Shown: positions 53,355 to 62,100 of the stretch, piece by piece | Layout of the letters: each line of letters begins with the position of its first letter | How positions within the stretch are numbered: position 1 is the stretch's first letter | Origin: Spirochaetaceae bacterium UBA6243 | GTDB taxonomy: Bacteria; Spirochaetota; Spirochaetia; Treponematales; Rectinemataceae | Reading direction: 5' to 3' | Length of the DNA stretch: 64,000 bases | Assembly: GCA_002441395.1 (NCBI GenBank) | Contig: DJVZ01000040.1 | Span: 13,228-77,227 of the forward strand | The notes under the pieces: model-generated | The model's input: only the letters and a program-made list of their open reading frames with translations | What the model was told of the DNA's origin: nothing | Database searches by the model: none | Position numbers and translations under genes: made by a program

Positions 53355-54271
53355 TTCAATGTCGCAATATTGTGAAAATTCACAGAGGCAGGGGTATTGA
53401 TGGTGCAAAGCGGGGATTCAAGGCCGTCGATGATGTTTCTTTTTCCATAGAGAAAAATGGCAATTTTGGCTTGGTGGGGGAGTCCGGCTGCGGTAAGACG
53501 ACACTGGCGCGTGCGATACTTTACCTGGATCCGCCGACATCCGGCAAAGTTCTTTTTGATGGCGTCGATCTTGGATCGCTCAGGTCTCGACACTTGAGGG
53601 CGTTCAGACGGCGCATGCAGATTGTTTTTCAGGATCCCCATAGCTCGCTTGATCCGAGAATGACAATCTACGACAGCCTCTCCGAGGGCCTTGTCAATAT
53701 CGGTATGGACCGTGCGGCCCGTACAAAGAAAATCAATCGCCTGCTGGACCTCGTCGGCATCAGTGGCGCCATGGGCTCACGCTTCCCCCACGAATTTTCG
53801 ACAGGCCAGAGACAGCGCATTGTCATTGCCCGGGCGCTGACCATGGACCCTGAGTTTCTCGTGCTGGATGAGCCGGTATCGAATCTCGATGTGTCGATTC
53901 AGGCGCAGGTGATCAATCTTTTGCTGGATATTAAGGAAGAACTCAGTCTTACATATTTATTTATCTCGCATGACATAAATCTTGTAGCCTATATGTGCGA
54001 TACTGTCGCGGTGATGTACAAAGGCAAAATTGTGGAACAGGAGCCGACGGAGGAGCTTTTTGCCAATCCAAGAAATGAGTATACCCAAACACTCCTGGCT
54101 TCGATACCGGGAGGTGCAGGGCGAATAAGTGGAGCAAGCACTAATATCGCGAAGGATGGTACCATGGGAAATACTGCTTCTGCGGTGCGGGAGCTTTCCA
54201 AGGGACACGTTGTGTCCAATACCACAGGTCGGACCGGCGATAAACCGGACCTTACCGGAGGAACAAGATGA
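53342..54271 (+). CDS. Peptide/nickel ABC importer ATPase (DppF-like)
   Basis: A 309-residue ABC ATPase: GESGCGKTTLARA, FSTGQRQRIVIARAL and FLVLDEPVSNLD. Unlike its partner it lacks the C-terminal cysteine block; after SIPGG the protein ends in about 50 Ser/Thr/Gly-rich residues of low complexity. Whether this tail is natural or the product of local sequence drift is unclear. It overlaps the binding-protein gene by four bases. Confidence 0.92.
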   Translation: MGPLIQCRNIVKIHRGRGIDGAKRGFKAVDDVSFSIEKNGNFGLVGESGCGKTTLARAILYLDPPTSGKVLFDGVDLGSLRSRHLRAFRRRMQIVFQDPHSSLDPRMTIYDSLSEGLVNIGMDRAARTKKINRLLDLVGISGAMGSRFPHEFSTGQRQRIVIARALTMDPEFLVLDEPVSNLDVSIQAQVINLLLDIKEELSLTYLFISHDINLVAYMCDTVAVMYKGKIVEQEPTEELFANPRNEYTQTLLASIPGGAGRISGASTNIAKDGTMGNTASAVRELSKGHVVSNTTGRTGDKPDLTGGTR

Positions 54272-55764
54272 GAAGAGTTCTGAAACATTGCATTTTACCC
54301 GGGCTCTTTGCGTGTATCTTTGCGGGCGTACTTTTTGCGCAAGGACCAGGTACACTGGTGTTCGGGCTTTCAGGAAACCCTGATACGCTCGATCCTCAAA
54401 AAACGGCGGGAACGCTCACTTTTCAAGTGGTGAAGAGCTTTTATGATACGCTCGTAGAACCCGATCAGTCGGGCAAGATCGTGCCGGCGCTCGCGGAGAG
54501 CTGGTCAGTCTCTCCCGACGGTCTCACCTGGACCTTCAGGCTGAGACGCGATGTGGTTTTTCACAATGGACAGCAGTTTACCTCAAAAGATGTGAAAGCC
54601 ACGCTTGATCGGATTGTGGACGAAAAGACGGCTTCTCCCAAGCGAAGCGAATTTTCGGCGATAAAAGAGATACGTACACCCGATGCCTATACCGTGGTGC
54701 TCTCGCTTTCGCAGCCATATGCGCCGCTGCTCGCGAGCCTCGCGTCGGGGTGGGGCGCGATACTGCCTTCTGACCTCATCGCGTCGGGCCACAATTTTGC
54801 CGCCGAGCCTGTGGGAACAGGGCCTTTTAAATTTGAAAAATGGATTCGCGACAGCAGAATATCGATGACTCGCAATGACAAATACTGGATAAAAGGGCTT
54901 CCCAAGCTTGCTAAAGTTGAATTCCAGATCGTTCCCGAGCGGGCCGTGCAGGTGCAGGGACTCGGTGTCGGCTCAATCGACGCTCTCGAATTTGTCGATC
55001 CGGACGATCTGCCGATACTGCAGTCCAATCCTAAAGTTACCATAAAAAAAGAGCTGACTTCTCTCATCATGGTGATGGCGATGAATTGTTCGCGCGAACC
55101 GCTCAATGACCTGCGCGTACGCCAGGCGGTCAATTACGCCATTGACAAGCAGGTAGTCCTCGATGTCGCATATGGCGGTGGCAAGATTGGCTCGACATTT
55201 CTCGATACGGGGAATGCCTATTACACTGATTTCTCAAATCTCTACCCGTACAATCCTGAAAAGGCGAAGCAACTCTTGAAGGACGCGGGCGTAGGCAACA
55301 GGGAATTCACTATTACCGTACCGCAGAACTACCCCCTGCACGTGAAGGCGGCCGAACTCATGCAGCAGATGCTGGCCAAGGTAGGAATGAACGTAAAGTT
55401 ACAACTCGTCGACTGGTCGACATGGCTTTCAAGCGTGTATAGCGGCGGCAATTACGATTTTACGGTTATCGGGCATACGGGCAAGCTCGATCCCGATGGG
55501 ACTCTGGCTGGCTATGGCGCCGGAAGATATGTCAAATGGTACAACGCGACGGTCGATGCCAAGATAAAAGAGGCAACGACGATTTCCGATTTCGCCGCGC
55601 GCAAGAAGCTGTACACCGACGCGCTCGAGATCATGGCGAATGAAGTTCCCTTCGTCTACATTGGAACATCGTATCGGTATGTGGGGACTCGGTCGAATGT
55701 GTTCGATTTCCGGATGACGCCGAATCTCGACACCTTCGATTTCAGATGGACGGAGATGCGGTAG
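54268..55764 (+). CDS. Peptide/nickel ABC importer binding protein
   Basis: A 498-residue family 5 solute-binding protein with a signal peptide (LPGLFACIFAGVLFA, cut near AQG) and no lipobox cysteine. FGLSGNPDTLDPQK, WTFRLRRDVVFHNGQQF and the late NYAIDK block are typical. Residues do not decide between peptides, nickel chelates or glycosides. It is encoded in the middle of the operon, before the second permease. Confidence 0.92.
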   Translation: MRRVLKHCILPGLFACIFAGVLFAQGPGTLVFGLSGNPDTLDPQKTAGTLTFQVVKSFYDTLVEPDQSGKIVPALAESWSVSPDGLTWTFRLRRDVVFHNGQQFTSKDVKATLDRIVDEKTASPKRSEFSAIKEIRTPDAYTVVLSLSQPYAPLLASLASGWGAILPSDLIASGHNFAAEPVGTGPFKFEKWIRDSRISMTRNDKYWIKGLPKLAKVEFQIVPERAVQVQGLGVGSIDALEFVDPDDLPILQSNPKVTIKKELTSLIMVMAMNCSREPLNDLRVRQAVNYAIDKQVVLDVAYGGGKIGSTFLDTGNAYYTDFSNLYPYNPEKAKQLLKDAGVGNREFTITVPQNYPLHVKAAELMQQMLAKVGMNVKLQLVDWSTWLSSVYSGGNYDFTVIGHTGKLDPDGTLAGYGAGRYVKWYNATVDAKIKEATTISDFAARKKLYTDALEIMANEVPFVYIGTSYRYVGTRSNVFDFRMTPNLDTFDFRWTEMR

Positions 55765-55767
55765 AAT

Positions 55768-56595
55768 ATGGTGCTGAGAAAAACCCGAAGGATACTTTTC
55801 TCGCTTGCCTCGCTGTATCTGCTGGTGCTCGTGGCATTGGCGATCGCGGCGCCGCTGGTGTCGCCTTACAGCCCGACGGAGCAGTTTCTGGACAGGCGCT
55901 TTCATCCTCCTGGACCCACGAATTTTCTCGGCACTGACAATTTTGGCAGAGACATCCTGACAAGAACAATCTACGGCTCGCGGTCGGCTCTGGTCGTCGG
56001 CATAGTGACGGTTTCGGTCGCGCTTCTGTTGGGCGGCGCCGTCGGGCTGATCGCGGGCATGGGACCGCCTGCGATCGACAGCGCGCTCATGCTCCTCATG
56101 GACAGCGTACTTTCATTTCCCACGATATTGCTCGCGATTACTATCGTCTCGTTTATGGGCTATGGTCTTGTACAGGTGATGCTTGCTCTGGGAATTATCA
56201 GCAGCCCGATCTTTGCGCGCCTCATACGGGCGGAGACGCTGTCGATAAAAACCGAGGGCTATATAGAAGCCTCCCGGGCGCTAGGAACGGGCCCCGTAAA
56301 AATTGTATTCAGGCACATCATTCCGAATATCATGAGCAAGGTGATTGTGCAGTGTTCGCTCACGTTTGCCCAGGCTGTGGTCATCGAATCCTCACTCTCA
56401 TTTTTGGGAGTGGGGATTCAGCCGCCCGCCGCCAGCTGGGGGCTCATGCTCAAGGACGCGCGCAATTACCTTGTGCAGGCCCCATGGATGGCCATCTATC
56501 CCGGGCTCTGCCTCGCGCTCACGGTGCTTTCTTTTAATATTATTGGCGATTCTCTTTCCGAGCGGTTCAACCCACGGCTCAACGACCTGGTGTAG
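55768..56595 (+). CDS. Peptide/nickel ABC importer permease (DppC-like)
   Basis: A 275-residue permease: an N-terminal membrane span, LGTDNFGRDILTRTIYGSRSAL, and the EAA loop EASRALGTGPVKIVFRHIIPN. It is the partner of the DppB-like permease but lies last in the operon (B-D-F-A-C), three bases after the binding-protein stop. Confidence 0.92.
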   Translation: MVLRKTRRILFSLASLYLLVLVALAIAAPLVSPYSPTEQFLDRRFHPPGPTNFLGTDNFGRDILTRTIYGSRSALVVGIVTVSVALLLGGAVGLIAGMGPPAIDSALMLLMDSVLSFPTILLAITIVSFMGYGLVQVMLALGIISSPIFARLIRAETLSIKTEGYIEASRALGTGPVKIVFRHIIPNIMSKVIVQCSLTFAQAVVIESSLSFLGVGIQPPAASWGLMLKDARNYLVQAPWMAIYPGLCLALTVLSFNIIGDSLSERFNPRLNDLV

Positions 56596-56614
56596 CGCTT
56601 CTGCCCGGCCTCGG

Positions 56615-56643
56615 TTGTCATCGGCACTGCCTCATAGTAAATT
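56615..56643 (+). promoter_or_regulatory. Probable promoter of fhs
   Basis: TTGTCA (56615-56620), 17 bases, TAAATT (56638-56643), 38 bases before the fhs start, which has AGGAGG. Confidence 0.5.
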
Positions 56644-56680
56644 ATTAATATTCAAATGATGGAGAGCGCAGGAGGTTTTT

Positions 56681-58444
56681 ATGTCGGTGATAAGAATAAA
56701 TCCGGTCCCGGATGATGTGGATATTGCGCAGTCGGCCGACATAAAACCAATCTCCGATATCGCTTCCCGTTACGGCCTCGGGGAGAAGTATCTTGAACAC
56801 TATGGCGTTGACAAGGCAAAGGTGCGCCTCGAGTTTTTGGCTGAGAGGAGAGGGCAGACAAAGCGCGCAAAATATATAGATGTGACCGCGATAACGCCGA
56901 CCCCCCTCGGCGAGGGCAAAACCACGACGACAATCGGCCTGACGCAGGGCCTTGGATATATCGGCAAAAAGGCGATAGCGACGATCCGCCAGCCTTCCAT
57001 GGGCCCGACCTTCGGCATAAAGGGAGGAGCGGCCGGAGGAGGCTACAGCCAAATTGTTCCCATGACAGATTTCAACCTTCATTTGACAGGGGATATTCAT
57101 GCGGTTTCGGCATCTCACAACCTCTGTGCCGCGGCGCTCGATGCCCGCATGTACCATGAAAGCCGGTGGTCCGACTCGTACTTTGAAAAGCTTGGCCTGA
57201 AAAAGCTCAATATCGACCCATACTCGGTGTTGTGGCGCCGTGTGGTCGACATGAACGACAGAACCTTGCGCAGCATGATCATCGGCATGGGCGGTCAGGA
57301 GAACGGCCCTTTGAGGGAGACGGGTTTTGACATCTCCGTTGCGAGCGAAGTGATGGCGGTTCTTGCGCTCGCGACGAGCCTCGAGGATTTGAGAAGGCGT
57401 CTGGGAAAGATAGTCGTTGCCCTCGACAAAGCTGGCAATGCGGTCACCACCGAAGACATCGGTGTCGCGGGGGCAATGACAATTCTCATGAAGGATGCCC
57501 TGAAACCGAACGCGCTTCAGACGCTCGAAGAACAGCTTGCCTTTGTGCACGCTGGGCCCTTCGCCAATATCGCCCACGGAAACTCATCGATCGCCGCGGA
57601 TATGATTGCAACGCAGATCGCGGATTATGTTGTCACGGAATCAGGATTTGGTGCCGACATGGGGTTTGAGAAATTTATGGACATCAAATGCCGCGCGTCC
57701 GGTCTTATGCCCGACGCGGCGGTGCTTGTTGTCACGGTGAGGGCCTTGAAAATGCACGGCGGAGGGCCGAAAGTGACCCCAGGCAAGCCTCTCTCCAGCG
57801 CATACACTCAGGAGAACCTTGAACTTCTGCAGAAAGGGCTTGCAAACATGGTCGCCCACATCGGAATAATCAAGCAATATGGCATCCCCGCCGTGGTGTC
57901 CATCAACGCCTTCCCGACCGATACCGAGGCCGAGCATGCGCTCATCCAGGAAGCGGCGCTCAGAGCCGGTGCTGCTGACGCGGTGATCAGCAAAGGTTGG
58001 GCTCTGGGCGGTGAGGGAACTGCGGAGCTTGCGGCGGCAGTCGACAAGGCGGCATCCCTTCCACATGAGCCGAAATTTTTATACCCGCTTGAAATGCCTC
58101 TCAAGGAAAAGATCGAAACCATTGCGCGCGAGGTGTATGGCGCCGGCTCTGTAGTGTATACACCCGAGGCCGACGCGGCGATTGAAAAATATACGGCGCT
58201 TGGTTATGGAAGCTCCCCTATCTGCATGGCGAAGACACAGTATTCACTGTCACATGATCCTTTGCTGAAAGGTGTCCCGAAAGGCTTCGAGTTCCCCGTT
58301 CGGGAGATACGGCTTTCTGCCGGTGCTGGCTTCGTTGTGCCAATGACCGGCGAAATTACGACAATGCCGGGACTTCCCTCGAAGCCGGCGTATATCGGCA
58401 TGGATATCGATACCGCTACGGGGAGGATCACCGGGCTGTCCTGA
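56681..58444 (+). CDS. fhs: Formate-tetrahydrofolate ligase
   Basis: A 587-residue ATP-dependent enzyme that makes 10-formyl-THF from formate. The nucleotide loop TPTPLGEGKTTTTIGL, QPSMGPTFGIKGGAAGGGY, HLTGDIHAVSASHNL and EAALRAGAADAV are diagnostic. It is about 30 residues longer than common family members. Formate and ammonia are expected from purine breakdown, and 10-formyl-THF feeds purine synthesis, so it links the catabolic locus to purA/guaA; that link is inference. Confidence 0.97.
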   Translation: MSVIRINPVPDDVDIAQSADIKPISDIASRYGLGEKYLEHYGVDKAKVRLEFLAERRGQTKRAKYIDVTAITPTPLGEGKTTTTIGLTQGLGYIGKKAIATIRQPSMGPTFGIKGGAAGGGYSQIVPMTDFNLHLTGDIHAVSASHNLCAAALDARMYHESRWSDSYFEKLGLKKLNIDPYSVLWRRVVDMNDRTLRSMIIGMGGQENGPLRETGFDISVASEVMAVLALATSLEDLRRRLGKIVVALDKAGNAVTTEDIGVAGAMTILMKDALKPNALQTLEEQLAFVHAGPFANIAHGNSSIAADMIATQIADYVVTESGFGADMGFEKFMDIKCRASGLMPDAAVLVVTVRALKMHGGGPKVTPGKPLSSAYTQENLELLQKGLANMVAHIGIIKQYGIPAVVSINAFPTDTEAEHALIQEAALRAGAADAVISKGWALGGEGTAELAAAVDKAASLPHEPKFLYPLEMPLKEKIETIAREVYGAGSVVYTPEADAAIEKYTALGYGSSPICMAKTQYSLSHDPLLKGVPKGFEFPVREIRLSAGAGFVVPMTGEITTMPGLPSKPAYIGMDIDTATGRITGLS

Positions 58445-58525
58445 TGTTTTCTTTGATTTTCAGGGCTCTTTCCGAGGCTGGGGATAGAGGGAACCCTTAT
58501 TGTATGCACGGCTTTATGGCCGGCC

Positions 58526-59254
58526 ATGCTATTGACAAGCCTAGGCCTGCTCTTCCACTATACCCATGTGGATGCCGAAAAATTGTCTCTGCTTTCGGAC
58601 GAGGAGCTCAGGCTTTTAGCTGAAAAAATGGGTATCTACGTCCCGGAAGGACTTGATAGGGTCTTCTTGATAGAAGAGATTATCGATGCTTTTGAGGACG
58701 ATACGGCAGAAAAATCATTTTCACACGATGCTCCCGATCATGTAGAAGAGAAAAAACTTACCGGTACAGGCTTTATTCCCGGGCGGCTTGAAGAAATTGC
58801 AATCCCTGATCACTACAACGAAACCTATATCGTTGCCATCGTACGCGATCCTCTGTGGATTTTTTCATTTTGGGACATCGCGGAATCGGTACGGGAGAAG
58901 ATAATCGCGGAGATGGATGAGCCCAAATTACTTTTGCGGGTGAGTGAATCCAATGAGGCCGAGTCGGCGTTTCATTATGAAATATCAGCGAATTTCGACG
59001 ATCGGAAATGGTATATCAACGTTCCATATGCAAAACGATCCTATCGTATCGATTTGTGTGTTGCTAAATTTCAGAAGATCAAAGTGCTGGCCCGTTCCAA
59101 CATCGTCCGTATGCCCTCGCAATATATGGACATGTCGGTTAAATTGCCTCAGATGACCAAAAGCCTGCTCATTCTCTCGGGTTCCGAAGAGCTTCATCTC
59201 ATCGAACCCAAGGAAGAAAATTCAATGCGCATCCTAAGTATAGATGGAGAATGA
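58526..59254 (+). CDS. DUF4912 protein with Rho-N/SAP-like start
   Basis: A 242-residue protein. An N-terminal Rho-N/SAP-like helix pair (LLSDEELRLLAEKMGIYV) is followed by a DUF4912 domain (about residues 95-220) with VRDPLWIFSFWDI and WYINVPYAKRSYRIDL. Function is unknown, but it often lies next to GH57-type glucan enzymes, as here with a 4-base overlap. The start is uncertain: 58526 lacks a ribosome site and a TTGACA lies inside the first codons (58532-58537), so initiation may be further in, for example GTG at 58568. Confidence 0.82.
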   Translation: MLLTSLGLLFHYTHVDAEKLSLLSDEELRLLAEKMGIYVPEGLDRVFLIEEIIDAFEDDTAEKSFSHDAPDHVEEKKLTGTGFIPGRLEEIAIPDHYNETYIVAIVRDPLWIFSFWDIAESVREKIIAEMDEPKLLLRVSESNEAESAFHYEISANFDDRKWYINVPYAKRSYRIDLCVAKFQKIKVLARSNIVRMPSQYMDMSVKLPQMTKSLLILSGSEELHLIEPKEENSMRILSIDGE

Positions 59255-60858
59255 CGGCGATGGCGAGCCCCCCTCTAATTGCTCTGGTGCTGAATGCTCA
59301 TCTGCCTTTTGTGCGGAAACCCCAGTTTACGCAGTTTTACGAAGAACGCTGGCTGTTCGAGGTTATTTCGGAGACCTATCTTCCTCTTTTGAGGATGTTT
59401 CGCAAGCTTGAGCTCGAAAATATACCTTTCAAAGTGAGTATGGTTTTCTCGCCAACCTTGCTCGCCATGCTCTCCGACAGCCTTTTGTGCGAGCGATATG
59501 TGACATATTTGGACAATCAGATTGAGCTTGCGGAGAAAGAAAAAAACAGGCTGGCGGGCAATGCGGTGTTCGAGCCCCTGGCAAATATGTATTACGACAT
59601 GTATCGCCGCAACCGCGACGAGTTTGAAAATCTGCATGGCCGCAATATTACCAGGGCCTTCGATTATTTTTCAAAAAAAGGCTATATCGAACTCATGACG
59701 ACTGCGGCGACACATGCCTTTCTGCCGATATACGCCGACTTTCCGGAAGTCATCGATGCGCAGATTGAAACTGCGATCATCACCCACAGAGCAGAATTTG
59801 GCAAAAACCCCGCCGGTTTCTGGCTGCCGCAGCTCGGATGGTATAAAGGCCTTGAAAAGCACCTGCGAGCCTACAATATCAAATATACGATTGTTACGAC
59901 AAAGGGTGCGTTGTTGGGCACTCCTCTGCCTTTTTACGGCTCTTTTTCTCCCGTGATGACACCTTCTCATGTTGCGGCGTTTATTCGGGACGCAGGAGCG
60001 ACAAAAGCTGTCTGGTCCGAGACCGAAGGGTATCCTGCCCACCCCGTCTATCGGGATTTTTACAGAGATATCGGGTACGATCTCGATACGGCCTATCTTT
60101 CGCCGTATCTGACCGGCATCGATCGGGGGTATACGGGGTTTAAGTATTGGGCGGTGACTGGCAAGACTGATATCAAACGCCCCTACGAACCGGCCGCCGC
60201 TTCGGCACAGGCGGTATCACATGCCCATGAGTATCTTTCAGACCGCAAAACACAGGCACGCGCTGCTTCGTTCTGGATGAAAGACCGCCCCCCTCTCATT
60301 GTATGCCCCTACGACGCCGAACTGTTCGGCCACTGGTGGTTTGAGGGATTGCAGTTTCTCGAGGCGTTTTTCCGCGCCTCAAGCCGCAAGGATGAAGACA
60401 ACCCGATCCGCCTCGTCACCTTGTCCGAATACCTCGCGGAGCATCCCGAGTGCCCTGAGTCCGAACCCGAGTTTTCTTCATGGGCGGAAGGTGGCTATGC
60501 CGAAGCATGGCTCGACGGCCGCAACGACTGGGTGCACCGCCATACCCGAAAAGCCGCGGAGCGCATGCGCGAGCTGACGATCCGCTTTCCGAACGAAAGC
60601 GGCCTCAGGGAGCGCATTTTGAACCAGGCCGCGCGCGAAGTGCTGCTCGCCATGTCCTCGGACTGGGCGCTTCTTCTGCGAAGCGGAAGAAGCGCAGATT
60701 TCGCCGGGCGGCAGATCCGCGAGTCGATATACAATTTCAATCACATCTATGAGATGCTGTCCGCCCATACCGTCGAGACCGAATGGCTGACAAATCTTGA
60801 AAAACGCCATAACATCTTTCCGCACATGAATTATAGGGTATTTTCCCCGAAGAAATAG
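59251..60858 (+). CDS. GH57/DUF1957 glucan branching-type protein
   Basis: A 535-residue GH57 protein with a C-terminal DUF1957 region. LNAHLPFVRKP is conserved region 1, CPYDAELFGHWWFEG region 4 (acid/base Asp355), and SSDWALLLRSG with IRESIYNFNHIYE the DUF1957 block. Region 3 reads GFWLPQLGWY: the position of the catalytic nucleophile Glu of branching enzymes is Gln194 (CAG at 59830-59832). It may therefore be inactive as a branching enzyme, use another residue, or bind glucan only. Family membership is firm; activity is not. Confidence 0.88.
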   Translation: MTAMASPPLIALVLNAHLPFVRKPQFTQFYEERWLFEVISETYLPLLRMFRKLELENIPFKVSMVFSPTLLAMLSDSLLCERYVTYLDNQIELAEKEKNRLAGNAVFEPLANMYYDMYRRNRDEFENLHGRNITRAFDYFSKKGYIELMTTAATHAFLPIYADFPEVIDAQIETAIITHRAEFGKNPAGFWLPQLGWYKGLEKHLRAYNIKYTIVTTKGALLGTPLPFYGSFSPVMTPSHVAAFIRDAGATKAVWSETEGYPAHPVYRDFYRDIGYDLDTAYLSPYLTGIDRGYTGFKYWAVTGKTDIKRPYEPAAASAQAVSHAHEYLSDRKTQARAASFWMKDRPPLIVCPYDAELFGHWWFEGLQFLEAFFRASSRKDEDNPIRLVTLSEYLAEHPECPESEPEFSSWAEGGYAEAWLDGRNDWVHRHTRKAAERMRELTIRFPNESGLRERILNQAAREVLLAMSSDWALLLRSGRSADFAGRQIRESIYNFNHIYEMLSAHTVETEWLTNLEKRHNIFPHMNYRVFSPKK

Positions 60859-60873
60859 CATAAGGAGCACACA

Positions 60874-62100
60874 GTGAATGTCGTCATTATAGGAGCCCAG
60901 TGGGGAGACGAAGGTAAAGGGAAAATTGTCGATTTTCTGGCTTCCGACGCCCAGATCGTCGTGCGTTTTTCCGGCGGGGCGAATGCGGGCCACACGATTG
61001 TGCTGGGAGGCGAGAAGTACGCGTTGCACCTCGTCCCCTCCGGCATTCTCTATCCCGACAAGACAGTCATCCTCGGTTCGGGCATGGTGATCGATCCCGA
61101 GGCACTCTTTAAGGAACTGGAAGACCTTGAGAAGAAAGGCGTTGACTGGAAGGGGAGAGTGCTCATTTCCGACAGGGCGCACCTTGTGCTGCCGCGATAT
61201 CGGGAAATGGACAGGGAAGCTGAAAGGCACCGTTCAAAGCCCATCGGGACGACCGGCAGGGGAATCGGCGTCGCCTATTCCCTCAAGGCGAGCAGGGATG
61301 GCATTCGTCTGGCCGACATCGACGACGAAGAGCGGCTTGTGAACATCACGGATGAAGACAGAGCCTGGCTTTCCCTGTGGAAAGACAGATTGCTGCCGCT
61401 CAAGATCGATATGGTCGCGTACCTGCGACAGCATCGCAACACGTGGCGACTGTTTGAAGGGGCCCAGGGGGCGTTGCTCGACATAGATACAGGCACCTAT
61501 CCATTTGTATCTTCCGGCATGTCATGCGCCGCGGGCGCGGCTGCCCAGGGCGGAATCGGCCCGCGCGGCATCGATCGCGTACTGGGGGTGTTCAAGGCCT
61601 ATTCGACGCGGGTCGGAAATGGGCCTTTTCCGACGGAATTCGCGGACGATTCCGCAGGTTCGCTGTCGCAGTACATTCGCACGGTGGGCAATGAGTATGG
61701 GACGACGACGGGGCGCCCGCGGCGCTGCGGCTACCTCGACCTTGTCGCCCTCCGCTACGCCTGCGCCGTAAACTCCATCGACAGGCTCGTGCTCACGCAC
61801 CTCGATGTGTACGACGATCTTGAGGAATTTGAAGCCTGCATTGGTTATCGCATTGATGGGCAAATGAGAGAAGATTTCCCTGCCTCGGTGAGGAATCTGG
61901 AGCGCGCCGAGCCCGTGCTTCGCACGTTCAGCGGCTGGAAAACCGCGCTCGGCACGTGCAGGACCTACGAGGAACTGCCGTTGCGGGCCCGCGAATATAT
62001 CGAATTCATAGAAGAATTTACCGAAACTCCCATCTCCATTGTCTCCGTGGGATCGGACCGGAACCACACCATCGTGCGGGAAAGTCCATGGATAAAATAA
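60874..62100 (+). CDS. purA: Adenylosuccinate synthetase
   Basis: A 408-residue GTP-dependent enzyme that makes adenylosuccinate from IMP. GAQWGDEGKGKIVDFL, GGANAGHTI and GTTGRGIGVAYSLK are the signatures, and TGRPRRCGYLDLVAL is near the C-terminal IMP site. GTG start with AAGGAG upstream. It overlaps guaA by 13 bases, so both branches from IMP/XMP are co-expressed. Confidence 0.96.
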   Translation: MNVVIIGAQWGDEGKGKIVDFLASDAQIVVRFSGGANAGHTIVLGGEKYALHLVPSGILYPDKTVILGSGMVIDPEALFKELEDLEKKGVDWKGRVLISDRAHLVLPRYREMDREAERHRSKPIGTTGRGIGVAYSLKASRDGIRLADIDDEERLVNITDEDRAWLSLWKDRLLPLKIDMVAYLRQHRNTWRLFEGAQGALLDIDTGTYPFVSSGMSCAAGAAAQGGIGPRGIDRVLGVFKAYSTRVGNGPFPTEFADDSAGSLSQYIRTVGNEYGTTTGRPRRCGYLDLVALRYACAVNSIDRLVLTHLDVYDDLEEFEACIGYRIDGQMREDFPASVRNLERAEPVLRTFSGWKTALGTCRTYEELPLRAREYIEFIEEFTETPISIVSVGSDRNHTIVRESPWIK

